In this document: piece after piece, positions 25,121 through 32,633 of the stretch | How positions within the stretch are numbered: the first letter of the stretch is position 1 | Layout: every line of letters begins with the position of its first letter | NCBI GenBank assembly: GCA_017463225.1 | Contig: JAFTPO010000036.1 | Coordinates: 1 to 51,580, forward strand | DNA: 51,580 nt | DNA from: Lachnospiraceae bacterium | GTDB lineage: Bacteria > Bacillota > Clostridia > Lachnospirales > Lachnospiraceae | Direction: 5' to 3' | The notes under the pieces: model-generated | What the model was told of the DNA's origin: nothing | The model's database searches: none | The model's input: the letters and a program-made list of their open reading frames with translations, nothing else | Translations under genes and position numbers: made by a program

Positions 25121-25771
25121 CTATTCTTCGTATTTATTCTTCATAGAAATCACAATATTTTTAAATCGCTCACACTCTCCGTTAAGATATACTGAGTTCA
25201 TACCCTTACCTTCCGGACTTAGCTCCCTAGGCTCTCCAACATAAATCCTTAATCTTTTACCTATCACCGAATTATACTCCCCATTAATATACATAGGCAC
25301 TACCGGTGCACCGGTCATAACAGAAAGCATTGCAAAGCCTGCCTTAAACTCATCTATCTCTCCGGTTTTATTGGTATGTCCTTCCGGGAAGATAAACACA
25401 TTCTTTCCCGCTTTTATCATGGCAACCGCATCTCTAAGCCATGCCGTATCAAGATTATGTCTGTCCAGTGGAATAGCAGGTCTGCTATAGGTTGCAAATC
25501 GAATCCATTTCTTCTCATACCAATCCTTGGCTACCATAAGTGCGCTGTTTGGAAACAGAAAATAACACACCGGTCCGTCCTGGGCACTTACATGATTAGG
25601 AATAAATATTACCGGATTATGTCTTATATATTTCTTAGTTTCTTTATTCTCATATATAACCTTTGGTCTATAAGCTACATACACATATAAACGCAATATG
25701 CCTCGCAGTATACCAGAAAGTAAAATAATCACAGGATTGTTATCTTTTTTAATCTTTCTATCCTTAGCCAA
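25121..25771 (-). CDS. 1-acyl-glycerol-3-phosphate acyltransferase-like (PlsC)
   Basis: The 216-aa membrane-associated acyltransferase has a hydrophobic N-terminal helix (about residues 13-34), NHVSAQD (H60, D65) and FPEGHTNKTG, the canonical PlsC motifs. It uses a TTG start after GGAGGGG; no ATG fits. It is the first gene of the ligase/ACP/flavodoxin operon, so it may transfer the acyl group from that ACP. The acceptor is uncertain. A palindromic operator candidate lies 67 bp upstream. Confidence 0.9.
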   Translation of the reverse strand: MAKDRKIKKDNNPVIILLSGILRGILRLYVYVAYRPKVIYENKETKKYIRHNPVIFIPNHVSAQDGPVCYFLFPNSALMVAKDWYEKKWIRFATYSRPAIPLDRHNLDTAWLRDAVAMIKAGKNVFIFPEGHTNKTGEIDEFKAGFAMLSVMTGAPVVPMYINGEYNSVIGKRLRIYVGEPRELSPEGKGMNSVYLNGECERFKNIVISMKNKYEE

Positions 25772-25837
25772 AATATCCCCTCCATTATAATTTCCCTGAT
25801 TTTATATGAAAATTTACAACTAAACTTCAACCTTACT

Positions 25838-25851
25838 TCAACAATTGTTTA
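25838..25851 (-). promoter_or_regulatory. candidate lipid-gene operator 2
   Basis: TCAACAATTGTTTA matches the perfect palindrome at 22541 at 12 of 14 positions. On the minus strand a second TTGAAG lies closer to the gene, with TATAAA 18 bp on, upstream of the plsC TTG start. Confidence 0.45.
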
Positions 25852-25885
25852 TAATTGCAACTACATTGCTTAATTCTTACAAAGT

Positions 25886-26209
25886 TTAAACCTTGCAGCC
25901 AAAAGGTAGTATATCTAGCAAATCTGCACTTCCATAAACCTTTATCATCCCCTGAGCATATGCTACTCTTGGCTTCAATCCTCCTTCCAGCATTTCAAGA
26001 ATTACATATGCAGTTGATTCAATAATTACATTTCTATCATAGTACTCATAGGGTTCCACATATATTTTTCCATCGTATAACTCAACATAAAAAATCCCAT
26101 TCCCTTCACCCTCCACGTTGAACTGAAATGCAATATGTCCCACAGTTTTACTTATTCTCACACCACTTAATTTATCTCTAACTCTTTCTACCAATTCCTC
26201 ATAACTCAT
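25886..26209 (-). CDS. SCP2-like lipid-binding domain protein
   Basis: The 107-aa protein has the length and pattern of a stand-alone SCP2 sterol-carrier domain (FQFNVEGEGNGIFYVELYDG, then a helix and MIKVYGSADLLDIL). Such proteins bind lipids or CoA esters in a hydrophobic tunnel; bacteria lack sterols, so the ligand is probably an acyl lipid. It lies 29 bp after the TetR gene, so the two are likely cotranscribed. Family call moderate. Confidence 0.75.
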   Translation of the reverse strand: MSYEELVERVRDKLSGVRISKTVGHIAFQFNVEGEGNGIFYVELYDGKIYVEPYEYYDRNVIIESTAYVILEMLEGGLKPRVAYAQGMIKVYGSADLLDILPFGCKV

Positions 26210-26238
26210 ACTTATCAGCTCTCTTTCATCATATTGTT

Positions 26239-26769
26239 TTACACATTTAACTCCATGTATCTGACAGCGATATACTTTATGCTCAACTTTATCTGACTTA
26301 CAAACTCGTCTGGTGTAAGTTTATCATTGTCTATAAGCCACCTTTGAATAGCCATAACAACAGCATCACCAATAAACCCGACCTGGAAATCTATATCTTC
26401 ATCCTTTAAAACATTCATTATCCTATCTGCTATTATAGGCAACAGTCTTTCACGGAAATGCTCAGAAAAAGAATTCTGTCCTCTAATTTGAAGCGCCTTG
26501 CGATAAAAAGCTTTATTTTCAAAAAAATACCTGCACAATTTTGTCAACATCTTCCACACATCATCATTACTTTCATAATTAATGTCTACACTGATTTCCG
26601 TATCAAAAATCCAATTAACCAAATCATACTTATCCTTAAAATGATAATAGAAGCTTTTACGGTTCATATCGCAACCATTACATATTTCCTCAACACTTAT
26701 CTTTTCAAATGTTTTATTATTCATCAGTTCCTTTAAAGACTTTGCCAAAGCTAATTTTGTTTTATTCAT
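26239..26769 (-). CDS. TetR/AcrR family transcriptional regulator
   Basis: A 176-aa regulator: an N-terminal helix-turn-helix (about residues 8-50, ending MNRKSFYYHFKDKYDLV) and an all-helical ligand-binding C-terminal domain. The ATG at 26769 has GAGGTGAG upstream, 16 bp after the mntP stop; a GTG at 26796 would overlap mntP and is less likely. The ligand is unknown. Its neighbour is an SCP2-like lipid-binding gene, so it could regulate lipid genes; that is inference. Confidence 0.88.
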   Translation of the reverse strand: MNKTKLALAKSLKELMNNKTFEKISVEEICNGCDMNRKSFYYHFKDKYDLVNWIFDTEISVDINYESNDDVWKMLTKLCRYFFENKAFYRKALQIRGQNSFSEHFRERLLPIIADRIMNVLKDEDIDFQVGFIGDAVVMAIQRWLIDNDKLTPDEFVSQIKLSIKYIAVRYMELNV

Positions 26770-26785
26770 AGCACCTATACTCACC

Positions 26786-27343
26786 TCACAAACCACCCAA
26801 ATCCTTAATCAGCATCAACGCACCCATAGCAATCAAAATCGCTCCACCAAGTACCTCCGCCTTTGACTTATATTTCTCTCCGAATTTGCTACCAAGCTTT
26901 ACACCTGCAGCAGCAAAAACAAATGTAGTTATTCCAATAATCAATATCACAATTGCTATATTAACCTCTGTGAATGCAAAGGTTACACCTGCAGCAAGTG
27001 CGTCAATACTATCAGCTAATGCAAGCGGGAGCATCACTCTAGGTGCAAAAGACGCATCCAATTTCTTAATCTCTTCTTTTGATTCCTGTATCATATGAAA
27101 TCCTATAATACTGAGTAATATAAAGCCTATCCAGTGGTCTATTTTCTCCACAAATTCTCGAAAGCTACTTCCTAGCCAATATCCAAGCAACGGCATAAAC
27201 GCCTGAAATCCGCCTGACCAAAGACCTGTTATTGCCATGTGCTTTACCTCAATTTTCTCAACAGAAAGGCCCTTGCATATGGATATTGCAAATGCATCCA
27301 TAGCTAAACCTATTGCTAAAATCAACATTTCCAAAAAGCTCAT
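26786..27343 (-). CDS. mntP: manganese efflux pump MntP
   Basis: The 185-aa inner-membrane protein has six hydrophobic helices. Helix 1 has the family signature GLAMDAFAISICKG, repeated in the second half as LALADSIDALAAGVTF, with aspartates that coordinate Mn2+. The start at 27343 (MSFLEMLILAIGL) has GGGGAGGA upstream; the longer frame runs into the riboswitch. It exports excess manganese. A yybP-ykoY manganese riboswitch with its own terminator precedes it, so expression should rise with Mn2+. TetR and SCP2-like genes follow within 30 bp each. Confidence 0.95.
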   Translation of the reverse strand: MSFLEMLILAIGLAMDAFAISICKGLSVEKIEVKHMAITGLWSGGFQAFMPLLGYWLGSSFREFVEKIDHWIGFILLSIIGFHMIQESKEEIKKLDASFAPRVMLPLALADSIDALAAGVTFAFTEVNIAIVILIIGITTFVFAAAGVKLGSKFGEKYKSKAEVLGGAILIAMGALMLIKDLGGL

Positions 27344-27380
27344 ATCTCTTCCTCCCCATCTTCTTAGTAAACTATTTATA

Positions 27381-27503
27381 AAAAAACGAGACCTACCTGC
27401 ATATTGCAGATAAGTCTCGTCATTTAAGTCTGGACCAGGAAATATCTCTTGATATCCCATGATGTTGAATCCAGTCACACAAGCTGTGCTGACTACTCCC
27501 TTA
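27381..27503 (-). promoter_or_regulatory. yybP-ykoY manganese riboswitch with terminator
   Basis: On the minus strand the aptamer begins AAGGGAGTAG (27493-27502), followed by TTCAACATCATG and the conserved ATGACGAGACTTATC near its 3' end (27409-27423). The terminator stem ACGAGAC...GTCTCGT (27386-27420), ending in seven Ts, uses the aptamer's 3' strand, so Mn2+ binding would favour readthrough. It lies between a good promoter and mntP, as this riboswitch class usually does. Confidence 0.88.
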
Positions 27504-27512
27504 TTTATAATA

Positions 27513-27541
27513 ATTATATCATTCTATTTTTTTATCCTCAA
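27513..27541 (-). promoter_or_regulatory. promoter of the mntP riboswitch leader
   Basis: Minus strand TTGAGG (27536-27541), a 17-bp spacer and TATAAT (27513-27518). The predicted start lies at about 27505, at the first bases of the riboswitch. Confidence 0.75.
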
Positions 27542-27590
27542 CGAAAATTCGACATACTTTGTTGGACAATTTTACCCATGTGTCCAAAAT

Positions 27591-28640
27591 TTATTCCTGC
27601 ATTGCCGGAAGCTCAACTGTAAATCTGCAGCCTGCACCATCCATATTTTCTACCTTAATCTCACCCTCGTACAAATCCACTATCCTCTTAACAAGAGCAA
27701 GTCCTAATCCGTTACCTTCCTGTCTGTGAGAACTGTCTGCCTGATAAAACTTGTCAAATATATGCTTTATTGCTTCCTCACTTACGCCCGGTCCGTTATC
27801 TTCTATAGTAAATACAATACTGTCAACATCGCTAGCCAATCTAAGCCTTACTGTTCCTCCTTGGTTATTAAACTTAATAGCATTATTAATCAGGTTATCC
27901 CAAACGTGTATGAGTAGCGTTGCATTACCTATAAATTCTGTACGTTCAAGCTCCACATCTAGCTCTATATCCTTCTCTGTCCACTTAGTTTCAAGCTGCA
28001 TGATGGACTGTCTTATCTGCTCATCTAATCTGAACTTCTTCTCGTTCTTAGGTATGGCCTGATTATCAATCTTTGAAAGCAACAGCACATTTCCCACAAG
28101 CTCAGATAATCTTTTGGTGTTAAATAATATCTTCTCCACATATTCCTGCTGCTCCTCAGGTGTAATCTCTTCACTTTCAAGAAGCATAGCATAGCCCTCT
28201 ATAGCATTAACAGGTGTTTTTATCTCGTGCGATACATTGGACATAAAATCACTCTGTAAAATCTCTGTTGCCGAAAGCTCCTTCACCATAAGGTCAAAGC
28301 TTTCATATAGCTCCTTTACCTCATTGATAGGACTGTTGGTATCTATCTTTACGGAAAAGTCTCCATCCGACACATCATTCATACCGTCCTTCAGCTTTTG
28401 AATAGGTTCAAAGAATACTCTATTAACCAAGAATGCTATGGCACTACCCATGAATGCACCAACCAAAAGCAGGAATAATGTAGTCGGAATAGTTATCTGT
28501 AAAACGCTCTCTAATATCCACTGAACAAAGGATGCAAATGCTATGGTAAATATAAACTCAACCAACACAAGTATGGTGAAAAAAATATTAATATTAGATA
28601 GTATAAATCCTTTTTTCCTCTTACGTCTAATTAACTTCAT
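27591..28640 (-). CDS. HAMP sensor histidine kinase
   Basis: The 349-aa membrane kinase has two N-terminal helices (about residues 14-38 and 48-72) with almost no extracellular loop, then HAMP, a dimerisation box SHEIKTPVNA (phospho-acceptor His), and the ATPase domain with N, G1 (DNGPGV) and G2 (GNGLGLALVKRIV) boxes. The very short sensory loop suggests it senses within the membrane, or needs a partner, as bacitracin-type kinases do. It lies 10 bp after its response regulator. No transporter is adjacent, so the stimulus is open. Confidence 0.92.
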   Translation of the reverse strand: MKLIRRKRKKGFILSNINIFFTILVLVEFIFTIAFASFVQWILESVLQITIPTTLFLLLVGAFMGSAIAFLVNRVFFEPIQKLKDGMNDVSDGDFSVKIDTNSPINEVKELYESFDLMVKELSATEILQSDFMSNVSHEIKTPVNAIEGYAMLLESEEITPEEQQEYVEKILFNTKRLSELVGNVLLLSKIDNQAIPKNEKKFRLDEQIRQSIMQLETKWTEKDIELDVELERTEFIGNATLLIHVWDNLINNAIKFNNQGGTVRLRLASDVDSIVFTIEDNGPGVSEEAIKHIFDKFYQADSSHRQEGNGLGLALVKRIVDLYEGEIKVENMDGAGCRFTVELPAMQE

Positions 28641-28650
28641 ACAAAATCAC

Positions 28651-29322
28651 CTATAGCTTAACCACCTTATAACCTACTCCTCTTATGGTAACGATTTTAA
28701 AGTCCTTATTATCCCCGTATTTGTCTCTAAGTCTTCCAATATGAACATCTATAGTATGAGTATCCGTATCTGACTCATATCCCCATATATCATCCATAAG
28801 CTGCTGTCTGGTAAATATTTTCCCTGGGAAGGATGCCATCTTGTAAAGTAGCATAAACTCCTTCTGTGGCAAGATAGTCTTCTCTCCATTGCAGGTAACA
28901 GTAAGGGAATCACATTCAAGGACTGTATCACCTATAACCTGTCTTCTCTCGTTTATCATCTGGGCACGTCTAAGAAGTGCCCCAACTCGAAGCACCATCT
29001 CATTCACATTTACAGGCTTAACCATATAGTCATCTGTTCCCGATAAAAAGCCTTGTCTCATATCATCAAACTCACCCTTGGCTGTAATCATAAGAACCGG
29101 GGTCATATTTCCCGCCTCTCTTAGGGCGCTAACCATCTCATATCCATCCATAACAGGCATCATAATATCGGATATGATCATATCATAATAGCCTTTATCC
29201 AAAGCCTCTAAGGCCTCCTTACCATTAGCAACACCTGTTACGGTATATCCATTCTTAGTAAGAACTCTGGAGAAAAGCTGTCTTAACTCACCATCATCCT
29301 CCACTATTAATATCTGAAACAT
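28651..29322 (-). CDS. OmpR-family response regulator
   Basis: The 223-aa protein has a receiver domain (ILIVEDDGELR, phospho-acceptor Asp in DMIISDIMMP) and a C-terminal winged-helix DNA-binding domain (KEFMLLYKMAS, IDVHIGRLRDKY, TIRGVGYK). The ATG at 29322 has GGGGGTG nine bases before it; a GTG at 29334 is possible but lacks spacing. It pairs with the kinase immediately downstream. Target genes are not identifiable. Confidence 0.92.
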   Translation of the reverse strand: MFQILIVEDDGELRQLFSRVLTKNGYTVTGVANGKEALEALDKGYYDMIISDIMMPVMDGYEMVSALREAGNMTPVLMITAKGEFDDMRQGFLSGTDDYMVKPVNVNEMVLRVGALLRRAQMINERRQVIGDTVLECDSLTVTCNGEKTILPQKEFMLLYKMASFPGKIFTRQQLMDDIWGYESDTDTHTIDVHIGRLRDKYGDNKDFKIVTIRGVGYKVVKL

Positions 29323-29446
29323 AATCCATTTCACCCCCCGAATTAAGTATCTATATATATCTATCTATAATACAAAATCTAATACATATAATATTCCAAA
29401 TCCAAGGCATAATCAACTAAACATATGTTGAAATTAAATTTATCTA

Positions 29447-29482
29447 AAGAAGAACCAGGAGAAAAATATCTCCTGGTCTTCT
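29447..29482 (-). terminator. terminator after the small membrane protein
   Basis: Arms AGAAGAACCAGGAG (29448-29461) and CTCCTGGTCTTCT (29470-29482) pair over 13 positions with one bulge. On the minus strand TTTAGATAAATTT follows. It ends the KdpDE-like operon. Confidence 0.85.
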
Positions 29483-29494
29483 AATGTAATACTA

Positions 29495-29602
29495 TTACTT
29501 AATCTGCTTGTCATCGTGATCCCTAACCCCTTCAAGAAAGCACATTGCACCTACTCCAAAGGCTAAAACTGCCATAATTCCAACTGCTATGTCCATCCAC
29601 AT
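29495..29602 (-). CDS. 35-aa single-helix membrane peptide after the KdpDE-like pair
   Basis: ATG-TGG-ATG at 29602 follows AAGGAGATGG by nine bases. The peptide is MWMDIAVGIMAVLAFGVGAM then a 15-residue tail (starting CFLEGVRDH) that is charged and cytosolic-looking. Residues about 4-24 form one transmembrane helix. It lies 52 bp downstream of the response regulator and just before a terminator, so it is probably the operon's last gene. KdpF is a similar-sized single-helix subunit, but I cannot show homology and no kdpABC is here. It could tune the sensor kinase or a potassium transporter elsewhere. Confidence 0.65.
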   Translation of the reverse strand: MWMDIAVGIMAVLAFGVGAMCFLEGVRDHDDKQIK

Positions 29603-29653
29603 ATTTACCATCTCCTTAATTTCCAGCTAATTCTGTTAGAAGTTGTAATATAT

Positions 29654-30361
29654 TTAATCGTCGTCACTATTCATTCTATAGCCTACGCCCAGCTCATTAG
29701 TTATGTATCTGTTCTCCCCCGGTTTCTCACTAAGCTTCTTACGAATATTTGCCATATTAACCTGAAGCTTCTTTATACTTCCGGAGTCTGAGAATCCCCA
29801 TATCTTCTTCACTATGTCAGAGTAGGTTAATACTCGTCCGGAATGAATACTTAAATATTCAACTATGTTGTATTCGGTCTGAGTAAGATGTATCTCTGTA
29901 CCATCGATTAAAACTCTTCTCTTATCATAATCTATGGTAAGATTATCAACAGTAAACTTAACCCCCTTAAATTCTCCGCCTGACTCCTTTATCAGATTAT
30001 TTCTTAAGGTTGCGCGAACCCTGGCAAGAAGCTCCTCCATGCCAAATGGCTTGGTAACGTAATCGTTTGCGCCAAGGTCTAAGGCACTAACCTTATCCCC
30101 TTCCTTGTGTCTTGCCGAAAGTACAATAATGGGTGTCTGTGATTCCATTCTAATCTCTTTAATAAAATCTATACCATCCACATCCGGAAGTCCTAAATCT
30201 AGAATAATTAAATCCGGGCAATGGGAATTAAACATTATAATTCCGGTGCTACCATTCGTAGCATCAAAAACCTGATAACCATTAGCTTTTAAAATGGTCT
30301 TTACCAAATTTCTAATATTCTTTTCATCTTCTACTATCAATATCTTATGCTTAGCACTCAT
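29654..30361 (-). CDS. KdpE-like response regulator
   Basis: A 235-aa OmpR-type regulator with receiver domain (ILIVEDEKNIR; phospho-acceptor in DLIILDLGLP; conserved Thr/Ser and Lys in VTKPFG) and winged helix (QTEYNIVEYLS, VNMANIRKKL, GVGYRM). The start codons at 30367 and 30361 both lie inside the 3' end of the kinase gene; GGAGG gives nine bases to the second, which I prefer. Partner is the KdpD-like kinase upstream. By family it would control potassium or osmotic-response genes; those genes are not in this window. Confidence 0.88.
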   Translation of the reverse strand: MSAKHKILIVEDEKNIRNLVKTILKANGYQVFDATNGSTGIIMFNSHCPDLIILDLGLPDVDGIDFIKEIRMESQTPIIVLSARHKEGDKVSALDLGANDYVTKPFGMEELLARVRATLRNNLIKESGGEFKGVKFTVDNLTIDYDKRRVLIDGTEIHLTQTEYNIVEYLSIHSGRVLTYSDIVKKIWGFSDSGSIKKLQVNMANIRKKLSEKPGENRYITNELGVGYRMNSDDD

Positions 30362-31412
30362 CCTCATTTGCCTCCAAACTTAACCAAAATCTAAAGCAGC
30401 ATCCCTTAGGCTTAAGGTTCTCTGCACTAATATCTCCTCCATGTGCTTTTATGATGGAATGACACACCGAAAGACCTATACCCATACCCTCTCTAGAGTC
30501 CACCGGCTTGTCCTTTTTCTCATAATATCCTGTAAATATCTTGTCAATTATATCCTTCGGAATTCCATTTCCATTGTTTGATATCTCAAACACCGCTCTG
30601 TCACCTATACTCCTTACCTTAATTACTATTCGGGTGGTGCCTCCTCCATGGCGAATTGCATTTTCTAAAATATTCATAATTACCTGTCCTATTAGCATAG
30701 CATCCATAGGAATAAACATAAATTCATCAGGAATATCAATCTCAACTTCAACATCGCTGTGCTTTGACTTGAATTTTACCAAAGTAGTATCTATAAGCTC
30801 CTCCAGCATAATAGGAGTCTTCTTTATGGAAACTCCCTGTCCATTTATTTTTGTTACAGACAGCAGATTCTCAACCATAGTGATAAGCCACTGTGAATCC
30901 TCCTTAATACCCTGAGCAAGCTCTATAATTGCATCCTTATCCAAGCTATCAAAATTATCTGCTATACCTGCACTGGAGCCATAGATTGTTGTGAGAGGAG
31001 TTCTAAGGTCATGTGATACTGCTCTAAGAAGATTGGCCCTAAGCTTTTCTTTCTCAGACTCAACCTTTAACACCTCTGCCCTTCTAACCTTAGTTATAAG
31101 CGTACTGGATATGGAAGTTATAATAAGCATAACAACTGCTGACACCAGATTCTCAGGAATGGTAAAATTAAACTTAAAATACGGAAAAGTAAACGCATAA
31201 TTCAGTGCCAAAACACTAATCATAGATGCCACAATACCATACACATATCCCTTTGTTATAATGGAAACAACAAACACCCCCAACGTAAGGATAGCAGGAA
31301 TTGGAACGTATGTATTAAAGTATTTTTCTACCAATATACTTACACCGAAAAATAATATAACTACAAGTACTGTTATGGCAATATTTTTAAAGGTTTTGTC
31401 ACGAAATTTCAT
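30351..31412 (-). CDS. KdpD-like sensor kinase (DUF4118), lacking the N-terminal KdpD domains
   Basis: The 353-aa kinase starts with four close hydrophobic helices (about residues 8-105), matching the KdpD membrane domain DUF4118 (TLGVFVVSIITKGYVYGIVA). HisKA (SHDLRTPLTTIYG) and HATPase (NAIRHGGG, GMGIGLSVCHSII) follow. Full-length KdpD is around 900 aa and carries an N-terminal KdpD/UspA region that is missing here, so regulation by that part is absent. The start at 31412 (MKFRDKTFKN) has GGGGG upstream. Its 3' end overlaps the regulator gene. It likely responds to K+ or osmolarity, from family only. Confidence 0.9.
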   Translation of the reverse strand: MKFRDKTFKNIAITVLVVILFFGVSILVEKYFNTYVPIPAILTLGVFVVSIITKGYVYGIVASMISVLALNYAFTFPYFKFNFTIPENLVSAVVMLIITSISSTLITKVRRAEVLKVESEKEKLRANLLRAVSHDLRTPLTTIYGSSAGIADNFDSLDKDAIIELAQGIKEDSQWLITMVENLLSVTKINGQGVSIKKTPIMLEELIDTTLVKFKSKHSDVEVEIDIPDEFMFIPMDAMLIGQVIMNILENAIRHGGGTTRIVIKVRSIGDRAVFEISNNGNGIPKDIIDKIFTGYYEKKDKPVDSREGMGIGLSVCHSIIKAHGGDISAENLKPKGCCFRFWLSLEANEDEC

Positions 31413-31429
31413 ATTATCCCCCATTTCGA

Positions 31430-31464
31430 GCTGATTATAACACCCTATATGGTAAAGAATCAGC
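31430..31464 (-). promoter_or_regulatory. inverted repeat around the -10 of the KdpD-like operon
   Basis: GCTGATT (31430-31436) and AATCAGC (31458-31464) flank a minus-strand TATAAT. The position fits an operator controlling the sensor operon. Only symmetry and position support it. Confidence 0.35.
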
Positions 31465-31511
31465 TAAGATGATTTAGTAAGATTTATAACATAAATTTTC
31501 ACTTTTTGCAC

Positions 31512-31540
31512 TTGAAATATATTAGGTTAAATGTTATGTT
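31512..31540 (+). promoter_or_regulatory. promoter of the ZTP riboswitch-purine operon
   Basis: TTGAAA (31512-31517), a 17-bp spacer, then TATGTT (31535-31540). The predicted start is at about 31547, the first bases of the riboswitch P1 stem. Confidence 0.6.
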
Positions 31541-31544
31541 TAAA

Positions 31545-31682
31545 AAGGTGTATGACTGACGGATAAGTGGAATGAACCACGTGGAGTACACCAATCATAT
31601 TTTCTATGATTTTCAGCCGACCGCCTGGGCAAATTCAAGCTGTGCTTTTAGCGCGGTTGTTTGTCTGTGGGTTGGCTTTTTT
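31545..31682 (+). promoter_or_regulatory. ZTP (pfl) riboswitch with terminator
   Basis: The 5' half GGTGTA-TGACTGACGG ... GTGGAGTACACC (31546-31592) closes its own stem, with an inner GTGG/CCAC hairpin. The 3' half ends in the class signature GCCGACCGCCTGGGCA (31616-31631). A terminator pairs AGCCGACC (31615-31622) with GGTTGGCT (31670-31677), followed by a T-run; it consumes the aptamer's 3' signature. Binding of ZTP (made from AICAR when folate is short) would prevent the terminator and turn on the two genes that consume AICAR. Confidence 0.9.
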
Positions 31683-31693
31683 GCGCGTTACAA

Positions 31694-31826
31694 TGAGCTA
31701 TGCACAGATGAGCGGAATATGATTGCTGGGAGCTTGCTCGCGTGCAAGCATATTCCCGCGAAGAGGTATACGGCGAATGTCGCGACAGTGAGCAAGCTCT
31801 GCTTGCGAACCTGTCGGCATAGCTCA
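31694..31826 (+). other. GC-rich structured segment between the riboswitch and the start codon
   Basis: TGAGCTATGC (31694-31703) pairs with GCATAGCTCA (31817-31826) and encloses three hairpins: GGAATATG/CATATTCC (31714-31756), CGCGA/TCGCG (31757-31784) and CGACAG/CTGTCG (31783-31816), the last capped by GCAAGC-tct-GCTTGC. This makes a junction-like fold of about 130 nt. It is GC-richer than its surroundings. It may be a mobile hairpin repeat inserted in the leader, or a second regulatory RNA. No known class is recognised. Confidence 0.6.
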
Positions 31827-31859
31827 ACAAAAAATAAAACGAGAAAAGAGGTACAAACC

Positions 31860-32573
31860 ATGGAGATGAAGAATCTAGCAACTGAGTTAAGTAGCAATGC
31901 ATACCCAGGACGTGGTATCGTAATCGGTAAGTCTAAGGATGGCAAGAAGGCCGTTACCGGATACTTTATCATGGGTAGAAGTGAGAACAGCCGTAACAGA
32001 GTATTCGTAGAGGATGGTGAGGGAATCCGTACACAGGCATTTGATCCTTCAAAGCTTGTTGACCCATCACTTATTATCTACGCACCTGTTAGAGTACTTG
32101 GTAACAAGACCATCGTAACTAACGGTGACCAGACTGATACTATCTACGACGGTATGGATAAGCAGCTTACATTTGAGCAGAGCTTAAGAGTTAGAGAGTT
32201 TGAGCCGGATGGTCCTAACTACACTCCTAGAATCTCAGGTGTTATGCACATCGAGAATGGTACATATAACTACGCTATGTCTATCTTAAAGAGCAACAAC
32301 GGTAATCCTGATGCTTGCAACAGATATACATTTGCTTACGAGAATCCGGTAGCCGGCGAGGGACATTTCATCCACACATATATGCATGATGGAAATCCAC
32401 TTCCAAGCTTCGAGGGAGAGCCAAAGTGGGTTGAGATTTGTGATGATATCGACGAGTTCACAAATATGCTTTGGACTAACTTAAACGAGGAGAACAAGGT
32501 ATCACTCTTCGTAAGATTCATCGATATTGCAACAGGTGAGTACGAGACAAGAATTATAAATAAAAACAACTAA
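31860..32573 (+). CDS. purO: IMP cyclohydrolase, PurO type
   Basis: The 237-aa enzyme closes FAICAR to IMP, the last step of purine synthesis. The conserved block SNAYPGRGIVIGKS and MGRSENSRNRVF match the PurO/IMP_cyclohyd family first known from archaea and also found in Clostridia. The start at 31860 has AGAGGT upstream; the open frame before it is riboswitch leader read through by chance. The next gene, 60 bp on, is AICAR formyltransferase. So the pair replaces bifunctional PurH, under one ZTP riboswitch. Confidence 0.88.
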   Translation: MEMKNLATELSSNAYPGRGIVIGKSKDGKKAVTGYFIMGRSENSRNRVFVEDGEGIRTQAFDPSKLVDPSLIIYAPVRVLGNKTIVTNGDQTDTIYDGMDKQLTFEQSLRVREFEPDGPNYTPRISGVMHIENGTYNYAMSILKSNNGNPDACNRYTFAYENPVAGEGHFIHTYMHDGNPLPSFEGEPKWVEICDDIDEFTNMLWTNLNEENKVSLFVRFIDIATGEYETRIINKNN

Positions 32574-32633
32574 TTAATTATGATTAGAAAAATGTGTTTT
32601 TTGTAAATATATTTGAAAGGAATAGGTATAACA

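Noticed and set aside
27344-27478. Longer N-terminus of MntP
   Set aside because: It would translate the riboswitch and its terminator; MSFLEML at 27343 with GGGGAGGA gives the normal family start.
31572-31859. Longer start for the purO protein reading through the leader
   Set aside because: The sequence is the ZTP riboswitch and a structured segment; the ATG at 31860 has the ribosome binding site and gives the family's normal N-terminus.
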